From Zopfochytrium polystomum (taxonomy: Eukaryota; Chytridiomycota; Chytridiomycetes; Chytridiales; Chytridiaceae), in assembly GCA_025765615.1 (NCBI GenBank), contig JAIVFJ010000156.1, positions 94,670-158,669 on the forward strand: DNA of 64,000 bases. Direction: 5' to 3'. The notes under the pieces were generated by a model. That model searched no databases, was not told where the DNA came from, and worked only from the letters and a program-made list of their open reading frames with translations. The position numbers were made by a program, and so were the translations under genes. Below, piece by piece: positions 51,852 to 64,000 of this stretch (its first letter is position 1; each line of letters opens with the position of its first letter).

Positions 51852-54800
51852 TTAATCGATAGAGCAAAGAAGTGCAACACCTCCAAGAATCCATTTCTGC
51901 GGCCTCTCCTTGGTCTTTAGATTGAAAGTCCAGACGAACGTCGGACCCCTTTGTCGCGTTCGGTACACCGGGCACTCGTACACGCCTTTCGTCTCCTTCT
52001 TGTCGACGGGTATCGCTTTTATGTAAATGACAGGCATGGCCGGCGTCAAGTCCTTAAGGAGCGACTCCTGGATCATGCCCGTATTGGTATCCCACCGCGC
52101 GCCCTCCATAAACAGCCCGTGCACGTACGCCCCCTCTCTGGGCGCGCCGGAAAACTCCTCCTTCGCCTTCTTCGTAACGTCGACGGTCAGCACCATGCGG
52201 TCCAGCGGCCACTCTGACTTTCTCGCGGTGGTCTGCATCACGGCGGTCAAGAACGACTGCGGGTTGAAAAGCCCCGGCAGCCACACGACGGCGGGCAGCT
52301 GGAACTCTGCGACCCAGTTCTCGAGCTCCTTGATGCGGAGCAGCAGGTCCGCGTACCACGTCGCCATCCCGGACAGCGACGGGAACGCCAGCTTCTCCCA
52401 CGACGCCGGGACCTGGTTCAGGAACAGCGCGTTCATCAGCGTCTCCATGTTTTCCGTGATCGTCAGGTCGCCCTTGAGACCCAGCTCCAGCTCCTTGAGC
52501 GACCGCCGAATCTCCGACGTCAGGATCGACATGCGGTCGCACTCTTGGATCGCGACCGAGATGTACGGCGTGCGCTCTTCCACGCGCGCGATGAGCTCGG
52601 CGACGTTGAAGTTCTCCGGGAGCGAGTTCATGATGTCCTCGAGGATCGTCTTGACTTTTTCCTCCTTGCTTTGGGAGGCGCCGCCGCCAGAGTCTTGCGG
52701 TCGCATTTCGAGCATCGTTTGGAACAGTTTGTCGGCCATCTTTGTTAGCACGCCAATCTCCGCGTTGGGGTGCAGGCCGTACAAGTACGGCGACTCGGCG
52801 GGAAGGTTGTCGTCGATGTACCGGTGGTACTCTTTGTAGTCGGAGGACGGTGGGGACTGGAAGCCGGGCGCGAGCTCAAAGTTCCCTTCAAGCATTTCTT
52901 CCCGCAGATACACATCCAAGTACGCCGAACAGAGCCGTCGATCCCAGTCGTCAGAAATATGACCTCCGTACATGATTTCGCCAAAAATGTACCGAAGATC
53001 CGTCCAGGGCACCTTTGCAAACGTCTATGGTGCTCCGTCAGCCTTTGCGTGATGTCAAAACTGAAAAAAGAAAAAAAGAACACGAACCTCGAGGTAGTTG
53101 AAGAGCACATCGACCGAAATCGTGAGGTCACCAGTGCTGAAAGGGTATGGCTTGTTCCAACCCTGCGTGCCGAACTTTCTCCTCTCGAGCACCACGGCGT
53201 GGAAGTAGCACAGCGCAAACAGTATGGCTCGGAACTCGGCGTCCTTGGAGCACCGCTCGAGAGATTCCTGCGTAAAGTTGTCCAAAGCGCGGTGAATGTT
53301 GGCCTGCATGCCAGTCGGCGGCTCGTTCGTGATTTTAATCGAGGCCTGCAGAATGGAGATGGGAATAATATGGTATGCTGGGTCACCAGCCGGCTCAGCA
53401 GACAGGAACACCCTGAAGTCTTCGTGGGCTCCCGTCGACAAAGCCTCCAGCTTCTTTTCCAGAACGGGCAACCACTTGGCGACCAGGTGAATGTTTTCAA
53501 GCATGACCCAGCCGCCGTTCTTGTACGCCAAGTCCAGCTTCTGCTCCGCAATGATTTCTTGACCCTGTCCCAGCGACACGTTGTGGAAGTTTTTGTTGTC
53601 TTCCGTAACGCCCATGCTCCGACCGAGTGCTTCGACTTCCTTCACAGGGTCCACACCGGGCGATAGAATGAAGAAGATTGGGGTGGCCGGTTTCGATTCC
53701 TCGAATGATTTTGCCAGCGGGATGCGAGAAGAGTCGATGTACTTGGTTCCCATTTTCTGGGAAATAAAGTTTCGCACGGCATATGTCATACGATCCGGTC
53801 GAAGGCAGCGCAGAATACACAGCTTCTGCAGAAGCGTCTTGTTTTTCCATTCTTGCGGCAGCTTCTCGTTCTCGGGGCACTCGTTCTCGCAATACTTCTT
53901 CCACTGCTTTGAGGCGCCCTCAATGTCCGACGCCAACGTTCTAAACTGCTCCAGATTGGACAGCGCCTTCACCATCTGCCAGTTCGAGTGACCCAGCCAC
54001 TCCACCGGCGAGTTCAGGTTGGGAACTTTAGGGCCGCGCAGAAGGAAGTCCAGCTCGACGGCGTCGAGGTCGTCTTGCGCTCCCAGAATCTGGAAAGTCA
54101 TCTGAGCCAGGTAGATAAGTTTGTCGCGCTCAAAGAGACCACGAGTCGTGTAAATGAACACCATGTGCGTGATAGAGTCGATAAGATTGATGACTCGCTC
54201 TTTGATATCCTCCGAGGCTTCAGCCCGATTGATGGCGTTCTGGAAGACAACCTTGTAGGCATTCAAAGAGTACTGATACATTGGGTGGATCTGCCAGAGG
54301 TCATTAAGCAGGAAGTAGAGCAGCGATGAGCGAGCTGCGACGGGGCGGTACAGCTCACGCGTTTCGTTGATTTTCTTTTCCGTCTTCTTTGCTTCTTCGA
54401 CCTTCTGTTCAATGTCCGTGGCAGTGCTCTTCGTCGTTTCAAGGTTCTCAACGAGGGCGGTGTCTCCGAGGAAATTTCCCTGCGCCGCAGAGAGCCGGGA
54501 CAGCAGCGCGTCCTCTAGCTCAGTCAGTTTAATTTTGAACTCGTTCTGCTGCTTGGTCAAATCGGCTTTGGTTCGCTCCAAGTCCGGACGTTCGATGTTC
54601 ACGACGTCAGCCAACAACTGATCTTCGAGACCCGCAAGGGTGACCGTGAAGTTGATGAGCGTTGTTTGTGCCTGGATTTCGGGGGGATAGTGGGGATTCG
54701 CGCGACGGGTTTGCAGAATCAGCTTGAACTGTGGGTCGTACTCGACTTCCTTGTCGCCCATCTTGATGTATTTCCCTTTCTTGATGGTTTCGCGACCCAA

Positions 54801-57800
54801 AAGTGGGTTGAGCACGGGATCGATCGACTCTGCAATGTCTTCAATGAGAACTGGGTCTCCTCCTGACACTGCCTTCTCGATAGCGTCCAAGTACCCTCGC
54901 GATCCAAGGCGAACAATTTTCAGACGGCTGCCCTCCCGATTCTTCACCCAAGTCACTCCTTGCAACTGAGGATCGATAATCAACGGCCACCGTTTGCAAG
55001 ACGTTACCATGGTTGCGTTTTCTAGAGAAACTCTGTCCGTAGGTAATCCTTCGTTGTTCCACTTGGCTATTTCCGCACTTGACGTTAATATTACCAACGG
55101 ATCGACGTCGTCGGACAAGGGAACTTTGTCGGGGTTGTCGTCGGCCCGAAGGTACTTCAGCCAGGAGTCCTGCAAAAGTTCTTCTCGGTACTTTTTGCTG
55201 AAGCAGCCGACGTACGAAACGAAGGCAGCCGACAGTAAAACGTCGCCCGCAAGTGTCTTTTCTTGTTCCTTGAACTTTCCGACAGCCTCGCTCCAACGCA
55301 CCTTCTCAGACGCAAGACCATTGACCAACCGATTCGCGAGAATAATGGTTTCCTGCGTGGACCGAGCTTCTTCCTCGCATTTCAGCTTGTCTGCGGTCGC
55401 CTTTTCGAACTTGGCCTTGAGCTCCGCAAGGTTACGATCAAGCTCTCCAATCTTTGCCTGAATGTCCCGCAGCCGGCTTTGGGAAATCTGCAATTCGTTG
55501 TTGGCAGACTCAAGCGCCTTCCTTTTCGGTTCGACATCGCAGTACACGTGGTAGTATGACACAATGTTGACGACCCACGAGCATAGACCAGCCGCGGCGA
55601 GTGATTTGCTTTTCATAAAGTCTTCGTTGAAGTTTGGGTCGGATAGGTAAGGCTGCAGCGCGTCAAGATTTGATTGGTCAATGTTCTCCTTGTTGAACGT
55701 GATGAGGGATTCCAGGAATGCGTCGACCTTCGCCATCATGTTCTTGCACGCTTTCCAACTACGGTCTTTTGCAATCTTGCCTGGAGGACTGAGCAAAACC
55801 ATGACAGCAGCGGTCGTGTTGACGACCTCCTGGGACGGCGAACCGAAAGACTTGAGCTCGGTCAAGTTGGCCTTGTTCAGCGTGTTCAGGGCGTTTGAGG
55901 CGGCCAACAGGGCAGGCTCGGCGGCTGCGAGATCCTGCTCGCAAGACGCTGCCTTCTCTTGGACCTCCTTCGTAAAAGCATCGACTTTCTTCTCCTCTTC
56001 GGCTGCGATTGCCTTCTCCTTGTTGACTTTCTCCGTATCTATTCCGACGCGCTCAATCAGCCGAAGCGCTTCTTCGTTCTTCGCCTTCAGATCGACTTCT
56101 TGGAACGCGAGCTTCGCTTTCAAGTCATCGACTTGAGCGGCCGTCGATTGCAGCTTTGTGAGACCGTTTTCAAGACGGTCCATCGCCCGCGTCAGCTCGA
56201 TGGATTTCTTCTCCAGCATTTCCTTGTACAACGCAATCAGCGCCAAGAATGACTTTGGCGTTGTGTAATTGTGTCGTTTCTCGTTGAGCAAGAACTTGCG
56301 CGAAACGCCGTTGACAGACTGATGGGCGTAGGCCATAAACTTTGTCACTGGCGCCTTCAACGCTGCGGGGACGAGCTCGCACGTCGAGATGAATCTCGTT
56401 GCCACAGAGTTCAGCGCCTCATCCGGCCACTGGTGGAACCAGTCTATCATGGTGCAGTTTACAATCGCGGGGAATTTGCGGCAACGAGAGCGGAGCGTAT
56501 TCCCGACCGGTGAGAAGCAAAGCACAATTTTCAGGTTCTTCCGCACCGTTCGGATGAACAAGTCCCAGCAAACCTCTCTGGTGTCGACAAGACCTTGAGC
56601 TTTTGCTTCGTTCCGCATTGCGTTAATGATGTTGTCAACCTCGTCATCAGGGAAGAGTCCAGGTATGATTCCGGATGCAAGCATATCGTTGATGAGTACG
56701 AGGAATTTCTCCTCCGCCACTTGAGAGTCCGTCAACAAGAACATGATTTGCAACTTTTTCAAACCGGTTTTGGTGTAAAGGCCGGAAAGATCAGTTTTCA
56801 AATCATTAATGGAGTAGCCCTTGCGAATCGTGATTTGGAATACGTCCATTTGTGAGATGAACGCTGCAAGACGAGATAGCGACTGTTTTCCACTGCCACC
56901 AACACCGACAAGAAGCGCGTTTCCTCTTGGGCTCTCCAGGATGCGATTAATGCGGCAGATGTGACTCATGGCATCTTCGAACAGCACAAGATTCATGGCT
57001 GCGTTGACCTCTTCGTACTGCATCTGCGCCTCGTCCAAGAGCCGTTTGAGGGTAGCCCAGTCCTTAATTTGGCCGTACTTGGGCTCCCCCATACCGAAAG
57101 CGAAATGAGTAAAGATTATCGGTTCGGCGTTGACTTGGGTCTGGTCCATGTCGTCGAATGTTTTCTTTGCAATCTCCATTTGGAACTTTTGGAGCTGCTG
57201 CGAGTCTGTGAACTCCACCATCTTGTCTGCGTAGGTACGTGTTGTTTCATGCAACCAAAGTCGAACTAAATCAATGGGCTCCTTCAGAGTGTCCTTGGAT
57301 GAAAACAGGATGCCTTGGAAGATGTTTGACAGATCTCTCAAATTGAAAATATAGTGGAACTTGACAGCGGATGGCAAGAAGAATGAAGCAACCTTCTTGT
57401 GGAGGCCAAGCGTCGCGGCCACGAGCTTCTCACCGAGGCGCTGAATGTTTGCTGGGAAGTTCTTCAGGTGCGCTGACAGAATCTGGAAGTAAATGCTCTG
57501 CAGGGAGTCGACACCCGGGAAGTTGACAGCAAACGTGGCGAAATGACGACCCAATCGACCGCTGATTGTGAACGAGCCGGCGGTCGGATTCATGCAAGCG
57601 ACGTACTGGCAGTTGTGAATCTCCTTCAAAGTCAGCTTGGCTCTGTCGTACCAGTGACGGTAATCGAGATATTGGCGGAGCAACGTGTGCGGACTTGCAG
57701 TTCCGTATTTGTCGACCTCGGGCATGTTAAGATCATCCAAAAAGTAAATCAGCTTTTTCGTTCCGGGAGGGCCGTAGTTGCGACCGGCCTTCTTTTCCAA

Positions 57801-60800
57801 CGGCTTCTCCAGGATGGCTTGAAGTGACCAAGCGGTAGTGTAAAAGTTGAAAGGTACGTTGACGATCATGCGGTCCTCGCCGTAAGAAAGCAGCTTGTCT
57901 TGCATCAACACGGTTTTGCCGCATCCTGCGTTTCCAATGAGCAAAACAGGCTTGCCGTTGTCAGCCAAAACATCGAGAAGATATCGGATACGCGTTGTTT
58001 CTGCAGTGTGGACAAGCACGGACGAAAGTGGAACGTCTGGGTCAAACTCGTACACAGGTACGCGTTCTGTCCAAGGACAGAATCGCTTCGACTCAGGCTC
58101 AACATAGTAATCGAACACCGTTCCGCTCGGCGGGAACTTCACTGTCTTGAACTCTGAGTTCCACCATTTAGAAAACTCGACCCGGTAATCGACAATCTGA
58201 TCCTGGAAAACGCAACCTCCGAAAGCCCAAACCGCGGCGAAAACGAAGTAGATCTCAAACCATTCTTTGTCACACCCCTTTGGAGTGTTTTGGGGGGTTA
58301 AAAGACCTTCCAAGATGTTGCAAAGCGAAACGACCATGGAAAACTCCTCAACATGCGCCATTTTGAATTTTCCAGATCTCAGGGCCTCCAAGCAGATATT
58401 TACGTAACGGTCAAACAAAACAGAGAGGTTGTTCTTCTCAGCGGCGTCCTCTCGTTTGTCCAGCCAAGACTGAACGTACGGATTCCATCCCAAATCAGTG
58501 GTGTTCAAGTATAGAATACCTGCACGAGACACAGTGGCAGGAGTCGCATACTTTAGGTCGCCGATCTCGAAAATAAGCCGCATGTACGGTTTCAGCGGAA
58601 TCCGCTCGTTCGACGCCAGTGTCAGCATCTTATTATCGTCCATGACGGTGTTTAGAGATTCAATCCAGTTGGGATCGATATCTCCATCCAAAATCATCCA
58701 TTTCGGGTCCGTTCCAGGCATGGACGCTTGGTCACGAAGGATGGATGAGAAAAGACCATCTTTCCAATTCACGCGTCGAGGGGGTTGATGCAGCCGAACA
58801 GGTCGTCGGTACTAACAGCCTTCGGGTTCAAGTCGGCCACCACGCACTTGCGGCCCATATTAATGTACGTTCTTGATAGCATCTTCCAGATCTGCGATTT
58901 TCCGGTTCCGCCGTTGCCGATGATGAACACACAGTGACGCACCGCCAACAGTTCTTCGAGCTGGACGACTTTGAGAACAAAAATCTCTTCCGCTTGAAGA
59001 CCGTTCTCCAGAGTTGCCTTTCGAATTTCCTCCTCCAGCTTTTCGTTTCGCTTACGTGGCACTTCAACCTTCGGGAAAAGGTCACCAATGAGACCCATAA
59101 ATACCTGGAGAAAAAGTGCGGCCCAACTTTAGATGCCACAACCGAAATTATTCAGGGTTCATCTCCTTCTTACCTGCAAGTCATCCGTCACAATTTTCGG
59201 CAGATTGAAGTCACGCAGGGCTCGCATGAGGACCGAGTCCTCAGGAACATTGGGATCAGACCGTTTCAACGACCCAGCAACAACCAACACGGATTTGATG
59301 GCACGCAAACCCCAGTCATAGTGATCTTGCTTTGAGAGAAGCTCCCTGTTGAGCTTGTAGAGAGTGTTGAACTTTCTTGCCAAAGAGCTGGCTTCGATGA
59401 AACCTTCGGCCATGAGCATAATTTCGCAAATCAGCTCAAGGTTGGGAACGACCATGGAGCACGGGCGGAAAAGTGCCTTGATGTTCTCGGGCAGCTCGGT
59501 TCGGCCAGCGTAACCAGGATTCATCGTAATGAACGCTCCCACCGTCCTGCACAGGCTGATCTCTTCTCCTTGGAAGATGAAGCGTGTCTTTTTGAATCTG
59601 AGAGCGTCCTGAATCGACTTGACCTGGGTTGCCACGACGGAAAGCACCTCCACAGATATTCGGTTGAACTCATCGAAGCAACCCCATGTTCCGGACTGCG
59701 CAAGCCCTTTGAAGATGTTTCCGATGGACTTGTAGTCCATTTGCTCCGAGCAGTTGAAGACGTACACCATGATAGCCAAAGCCTTTCCAAGATCTTTGAC
59801 TGTTTCCGTCTTTCCTGTTCCGGCTGGTCCTGCAGGTGCACCACCCATGATAAGGTGCAAAGACTGAGTAAGCGTGATATAACATCTGTCCGTCAGCGCT
59901 GTGACGACGAGACGTGGCGTGTTGCCAAGGTACTCGTAATTGTAGCGGAAGAGGGCATCACAGATGTTAATGAAACAGTCGCCTTCAAGGTCGTCCCACC
60001 GAAGACGGAGCTGAGATTGCCAACTGAAGCACTGCGCGTTTTCTGCCTTCTCTGCAATGAGTTTGGCGACTTGGTCACGAGCGTGCACGTCCAGAGTACA
60101 AACGGTCATAATCATCTGACGCTCGTTCCTGGTGAGCTCTCCTTGAATGAGTGAAATGAGCGCCGTCAACTGGTTGACTTGCTTCTTGTAGTAGTCCTTC
60201 ATGGAGTTCTCATAACCCTCTTCAAGCCGAGCAAACGCAGCGTTTACTTCCGTGGTCCACCAAATCTGTGTGCCTGCCAGAGTGATTTGAGCGGGGGTGA
60301 TCGAAAATCCATTGCTCACGAGGCTTTTCTTCGTAGGCAGACACCGCTTCACCAAGCAAGTGCTTCAGAGTCTTCCTCATGCTGTCAACCAAGCGGTTGA
60401 GCCACAACTTCGACGGCCCCCGTGCACTCGCACTTTTCCACAAACTCTACATATTCGTCCTGCTGCGAGTACATGCCGACGGCTGTCTTTGTAAGTTCTC
60501 CCTTGTCGTTCTTTTCAACTCGAGTCCGCGCAAATGCTGTCAAAGAGCTTGGAAAGATGAACAGCAACCGCTGCTGGCATATTGCCCTTCGCCAGAATGT
60601 CCAGCAAGTCCGAAGCAGAGACGAAGTAGAATCGGGGAAAAGCAAGCCGTTTTGTTTCCAGATACTCCGCCAGCGACTTTTCGCAAAGTGCGAGTTGCGC
60701 TTGGAGGTGCTCCATTTTCTCGTACAGTCCTTCCTTGTGCAAGCTTCGACGCAATTTGGTGTTTTTGACGCTTCCTGCATGAGTGCTTTGTAGCTCGCAT

Positions 60801-63800
60801 CGATATCCATCAAATCGCTTCGAGTCTTCTGGCAACTGAGCCCGAATATCCTCTGAGCCCATGAAAATGTTCTCTAGGTGAGACCACGTCTGCTGGACCT
60901 CAAGCCAGAGTGTGATTACACTATCGACGGTAGATAGCGTGTTTTGCCATTTCATGATTTGTGTTTCAAAGTGGGCGACGTACTTGGAGGACATCATCGT
61001 CTGCAACATGACTTGGTTGTCCTCAAGTGTTTTCAATGAGTTCCTCCGAGGATTTGAGGAGCGCCGTTTAGTTGCCTCGTGGATTTCATAGGTGAACTCC
61101 ATGGCAGACCAGGTCTTTGAAAGGTCGTTTAAGACCTTCTCCATGGCCAGTTCCTTTGTTGCACGATCAACAATGTTCTTGACATCGTCCTCGTACTTGG
61201 TGGAGTTGAAGACTGAGCAAGTCCTGGAACTTCATGTCCTTTGTGAGAACGAACGTCACGCCCGTCGTCTTCATCAACTGCTTCCAGTGCCGGTCCCGAA
61301 TGGCACTGCTTCTCAGCTCACCGACAGCCCGCAAGCTCGTGATCATATCCTTGACCATTTCGTCCAAGCCAGTTAGACGTCCCATCCTTTGATTTCCTTG
61401 TCCATGCGCCGCAATTCTTTGCTCAAGTCTCTGCACCGGTTCTCCATTGCGTCGGTGTCGATTTCGGTCCACAGCGTCGTCCGCCACTCTGCAAACGTGT
61501 ACGTTACAAGAGAGACAACATCCCAAACCGACTTGAGCATTCCGATATCCCGACGGCAGTCGCCCGAGTTGCTTGTAGTTCGGCACGTTCAACTCAAACA
61601 GTTCGCACGACTTTTTAATCGCGGCTGCTTCTCCCTCCATCGAAGCCACGTCGGCGTGGGACTGGTCGATCAGCTGGTACGCCCGGTCTGGTGCCGATTT
61701 CAAACTTGAAAGGAGCTTTGCGGCGGAAGTCTTCGCGGAACATGGTGGTTCCTGGATTCAAAGCGATTGCACTTTTGCTGCAGAACGTCGACTTCTTTCG
61801 CTTGAAAGCGGGGGCAACGTGGTCCTTGCTCGAAACCGACAGTTTCTTCACCTCGGACCACTCCTCGGGGAGGTCGTTCAGAAGTTTGTGGATTTCGTCA
61901 GGGGAGCTCGACAACCAAACTGTTTGAGGAGATTGATTGTTTTTCGAAGCGGCTCAAACATGCGGTCGATTGTGCTTTGACGATGCTTGATAGCATGAAG
62001 TAATCCCATTGCGGCAACAAGACCAGAATAGTCCGCCTTCGTTCGATTTTGACCTGCAAACCTACCTTCTTGTTCTCTTCACAAACTGGTTCACCGCTCG
62101 TTCAACGTTGCGACTGCATCGTCGGAAAGGTGTTTCGTCAAGGTGTAGCCTCCATTTCTTCACGACCAACGTTGAGTAGCTTGTTTCAATGGACGAGCGT
62201 CTCACACGGAACCAGCCGGTTCAATAATAACCGCTGGGGTCGATAGCCCGTTATGCTTTTTGTGGAGTTGCTTCGAATTTTCCGAATCATCATTCTCAAA
62301 CTTCTCGAGCTTGATGGGCTTGGAAAGAAAACCCTCAGTCCGTGGAGGCGGGATATAAGGACCAAAAAAATAGTCTGATTCATACCTGATCGTCTTTCTT
62401 CGGAAGAGGTCTCTTCGTCACCGGGTGCGGTTCCTTTTTCTTGCCTGCCGCCAGGAAATTCTTCATGTATTCTTGACGATTTTCCTACAGCGACCAGAAA
62501 GATGATTTATATAGCGACAAGCTCCATCGAATCGACGAGAATGAACCAACTCACCGGCCAGAGGTACGTGTATTGCTCATAGCTTTCCTTGTAAATGCCG
62601 CACTCCTCCAAGATCTTGGTGCCCCGGTCCAGATCTCCGCTCTAATAGCATCCAATTTGGCATTCTTTTTTCATTTCGCCCAGGTAAGGTCTGGTTTTCA
62701 ATTCCATTTGCCGAAGGCGTTTCTGCTCGGCCTCTTCTTCTGACGGGCCATTGTCGGCGTCTTCTGATCCGTCCTCTGGTGCCGTTGGCGTGGTTGGGGT
62801 GGCAACCACTGGAGCAGCAGGAGGAACGGCGATGCGGGGAACCAAGGAGGAAATGTCATAAATGCTTTCAAGGAGATCCTCGATAATGGTAAGGAAACTC
62901 TCAGAAGAATCTGTATAGAAGAAAGATGGTCAGTTCAGCTCGGCCATCCAGGAAAAAACCAACCTTCGTCCATTCCCGGCGTGAAAACTAGCATCTCATT
63001 GTCGAGTTCCAGTTTGGCCTCCAACAACGGGCCAACTTCTTTTCCGGCCATCTTATCCCGATCCATATTCTCGGCTAGGTACTCCAAGCTCGTCTTGATG
63101 GCCATATAGAATCCATTTTTCACGATGCCGTCAATGTAAGTTCTGTAGTCAGTCCACATGTCGGTTTCCGGGTCCACATCCAAGATTTGGCAGGTTTGCT
63201 TCACAAGGTCGTGGACCGTCTGACCGTCTCTCTTGATCATTTCATACATTGTCGATATTTTCGCGTCTTTTTCTTCGAGGTTCAGAAGCTTCTTCCCGTC
63301 CTTTCGCTCGATAATGGGGTTCGAAAACCACGTCTTCATGATCTTTTGGATATGTGCAACGTTGGTCTTTGTCACCTGCAAGGTCGAGTTGAGGTTGCCG
63401 ACCACCCCCGAAATGGTCGCAATGTACGCGTCGATGGTGTCAGATTTCCAGTTGAGCGTCGTGAGCGCCTCTTCGATCTGCTCATCGATTTCTTCGGCAA
63501 TCTTCTTCTCCACCAGCGGGCGCTCGACGTCGATCAGTCCCGTGCGGATCGAGTTGTACGTTCCGGCGACGTGGTCCAAGGAAAATATGTTACTTGCGGA
63601 ATGTGTTCGGCCTTGGAGTAAATGGCGGACGCAGCCTCCGGCGCCTTGACGCCCAAAGCTTGCAAAAGTACTTGACCTCCCGAATGCAAGGCGACCACTG
63701 TTGGGGTCGAAGTTGACGTACAGGAGATTGTTACGACGGATAAGAACCGGCTTGTGCAAATTTGCCTCTGATTCGTCAATGATACCCTCTGCCCAACGGT

Positions 63801-64000
63801 TGTAGATGCTGGTTTCGTATCCTTCGAGTCGCGAGTAGAGGTCGGCATACTTCTCCTTAACGCTGTTCGCTTCCTCGCTGTTCATCACGCTGTGATTCAA
63901 CTGCAATTGGCTCCGTGTTAGAAGCCGTTTTAGTTACTCTCCACGACCACTTACCGTTTTCAACTTGTCCATAGCTTTTCCAATGCGGTCCTTCAACTCG
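51852..64000 (-). CDS. axonemal outer-arm dynein beta heavy chain (DNAH9/11/17, Chlamydomonas ODA4 type), partial
   Basis: The window holds the 3' three quarters of this gene; the 5' end lies beyond 64000. Flagellar motor that drives outer-arm sliding by ATP hydrolysis. Seen from the N-terminal side: tail (63900-60400), linker ending [10 protein letters not shown], then AAA1 ([11 protein letters not shown], about 59807-59842), AAA2 (GNGGTGKS, near 58900), AAA3 (GNAGCGKT, near 57920), AAA4 (GVGGSGKQS, near 56895), stalk coiled coil (about 56200-55300), AAA5-6 and the C-terminal domain. The end ([37 protein letters not shown]) is typical of the beta class. Exons seen: 53024-51852, 59104-53088, one ending at 59174, and small tail exons (introns 62319-62385, 62485-62554, 62911-62963, 63901-63954). 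Exon 59104-53088 is open for 1905 codons, but from 58770 upward many single-base frame breaks and one TAG (62644-62642) occur; see findings. Confidence 0.95.

Noticed and set aside
62640..62645. TAG at [14 protein letters not shown] in dynein as an intron acceptor (GCTATTAG)
   Set aside because: No GT donor exists within a reasonable distance upstream in that exon, so a splice cannot explain it.

Overview
This is nuclear DNA from a eukaryote, most likely a zoosporic (flagellated) fungus such as a chytrid. Genes are split by short GT-AG introns (about 42-174 nt), several with CTAAC/CTCAC-like branch sites, and coding regions are GC-rich. Fungal-type proteins are present: an HDEL-ended BiP, an OST5/TMEM258 subunit, a fungal-layout BRCT-WGR-PARP, a YPI1 phosphatase inhibitor and a PNRC-type decapping factor. 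An axonemal outer-arm dynein heavy chain shows that the organism builds a motile flagellum. I found no rRNA, functional tRNA, CRISPR array, intact transposon or virus-like gene.

Layout. 0-9.6 kb: a divergent pair of uncharacterised genes, the ER chaperone BiP (3 exons), an ankyrin relic, a small two-exon gene and an F-box/WD40 protein. 9.9-12.8 kb: a secreted GH30 glycosidase carrying five tandem cysteine modules. 13-20 kb: a second ankyrin relic, a second F-box/WD40 gene with one in-frame TAG, weak or degenerate open frames and a small secreted protein. 20-28 kb: long GA/CT microsatellites, DHFR and OST5/TMEM258 head-to-head with 31 bp between start codons, a 1.4-kb strand-asymmetric purine tract, a PNRC/EDC-type gene and YPI1. 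28-32 kb: a frame-broken unknown gene, an uncharacterised conserved protein and a small three-exon gene. 32-38 kb: PARP (16 exons) and a membrane-anchored leucine-rich-repeat protein. 38-45.6 kb: a gene-poor stretch, a glycine-rich protein, a polytopic membrane protein and a BTB/T1-like protein. 46-51.5 kb: a UPF0598 (C8orf82-like) gene, an MFSD1-type transporter and a Q-rich protein. 51.9-64 kb: the outer-arm beta-type dynein heavy chain, running off the right edge.

The genes do not form one pathway. Secretory functions (BiP, OST5/TMEM258, the secreted GH30 enzyme), nucleic-acid and regulatory functions (PARP, PNRC, YPI1, DHFR) and flagellar motility (dynein) are interspersed, as in a compact fungal genome. 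A recurring theme is single-base frame breaks, several at C/G runs of five or six. They are concentrated in the 5' part of the dynein gene (58.7-64 kb), while 5.7 kb of the same gene is clean. They could be assembly errors or real decay, and that choice also affects how the other broken genes are read.

All splice sites were inferred by eye from GT/AG signals, reading-frame continuity and family conservation. No search or alignment could be run.
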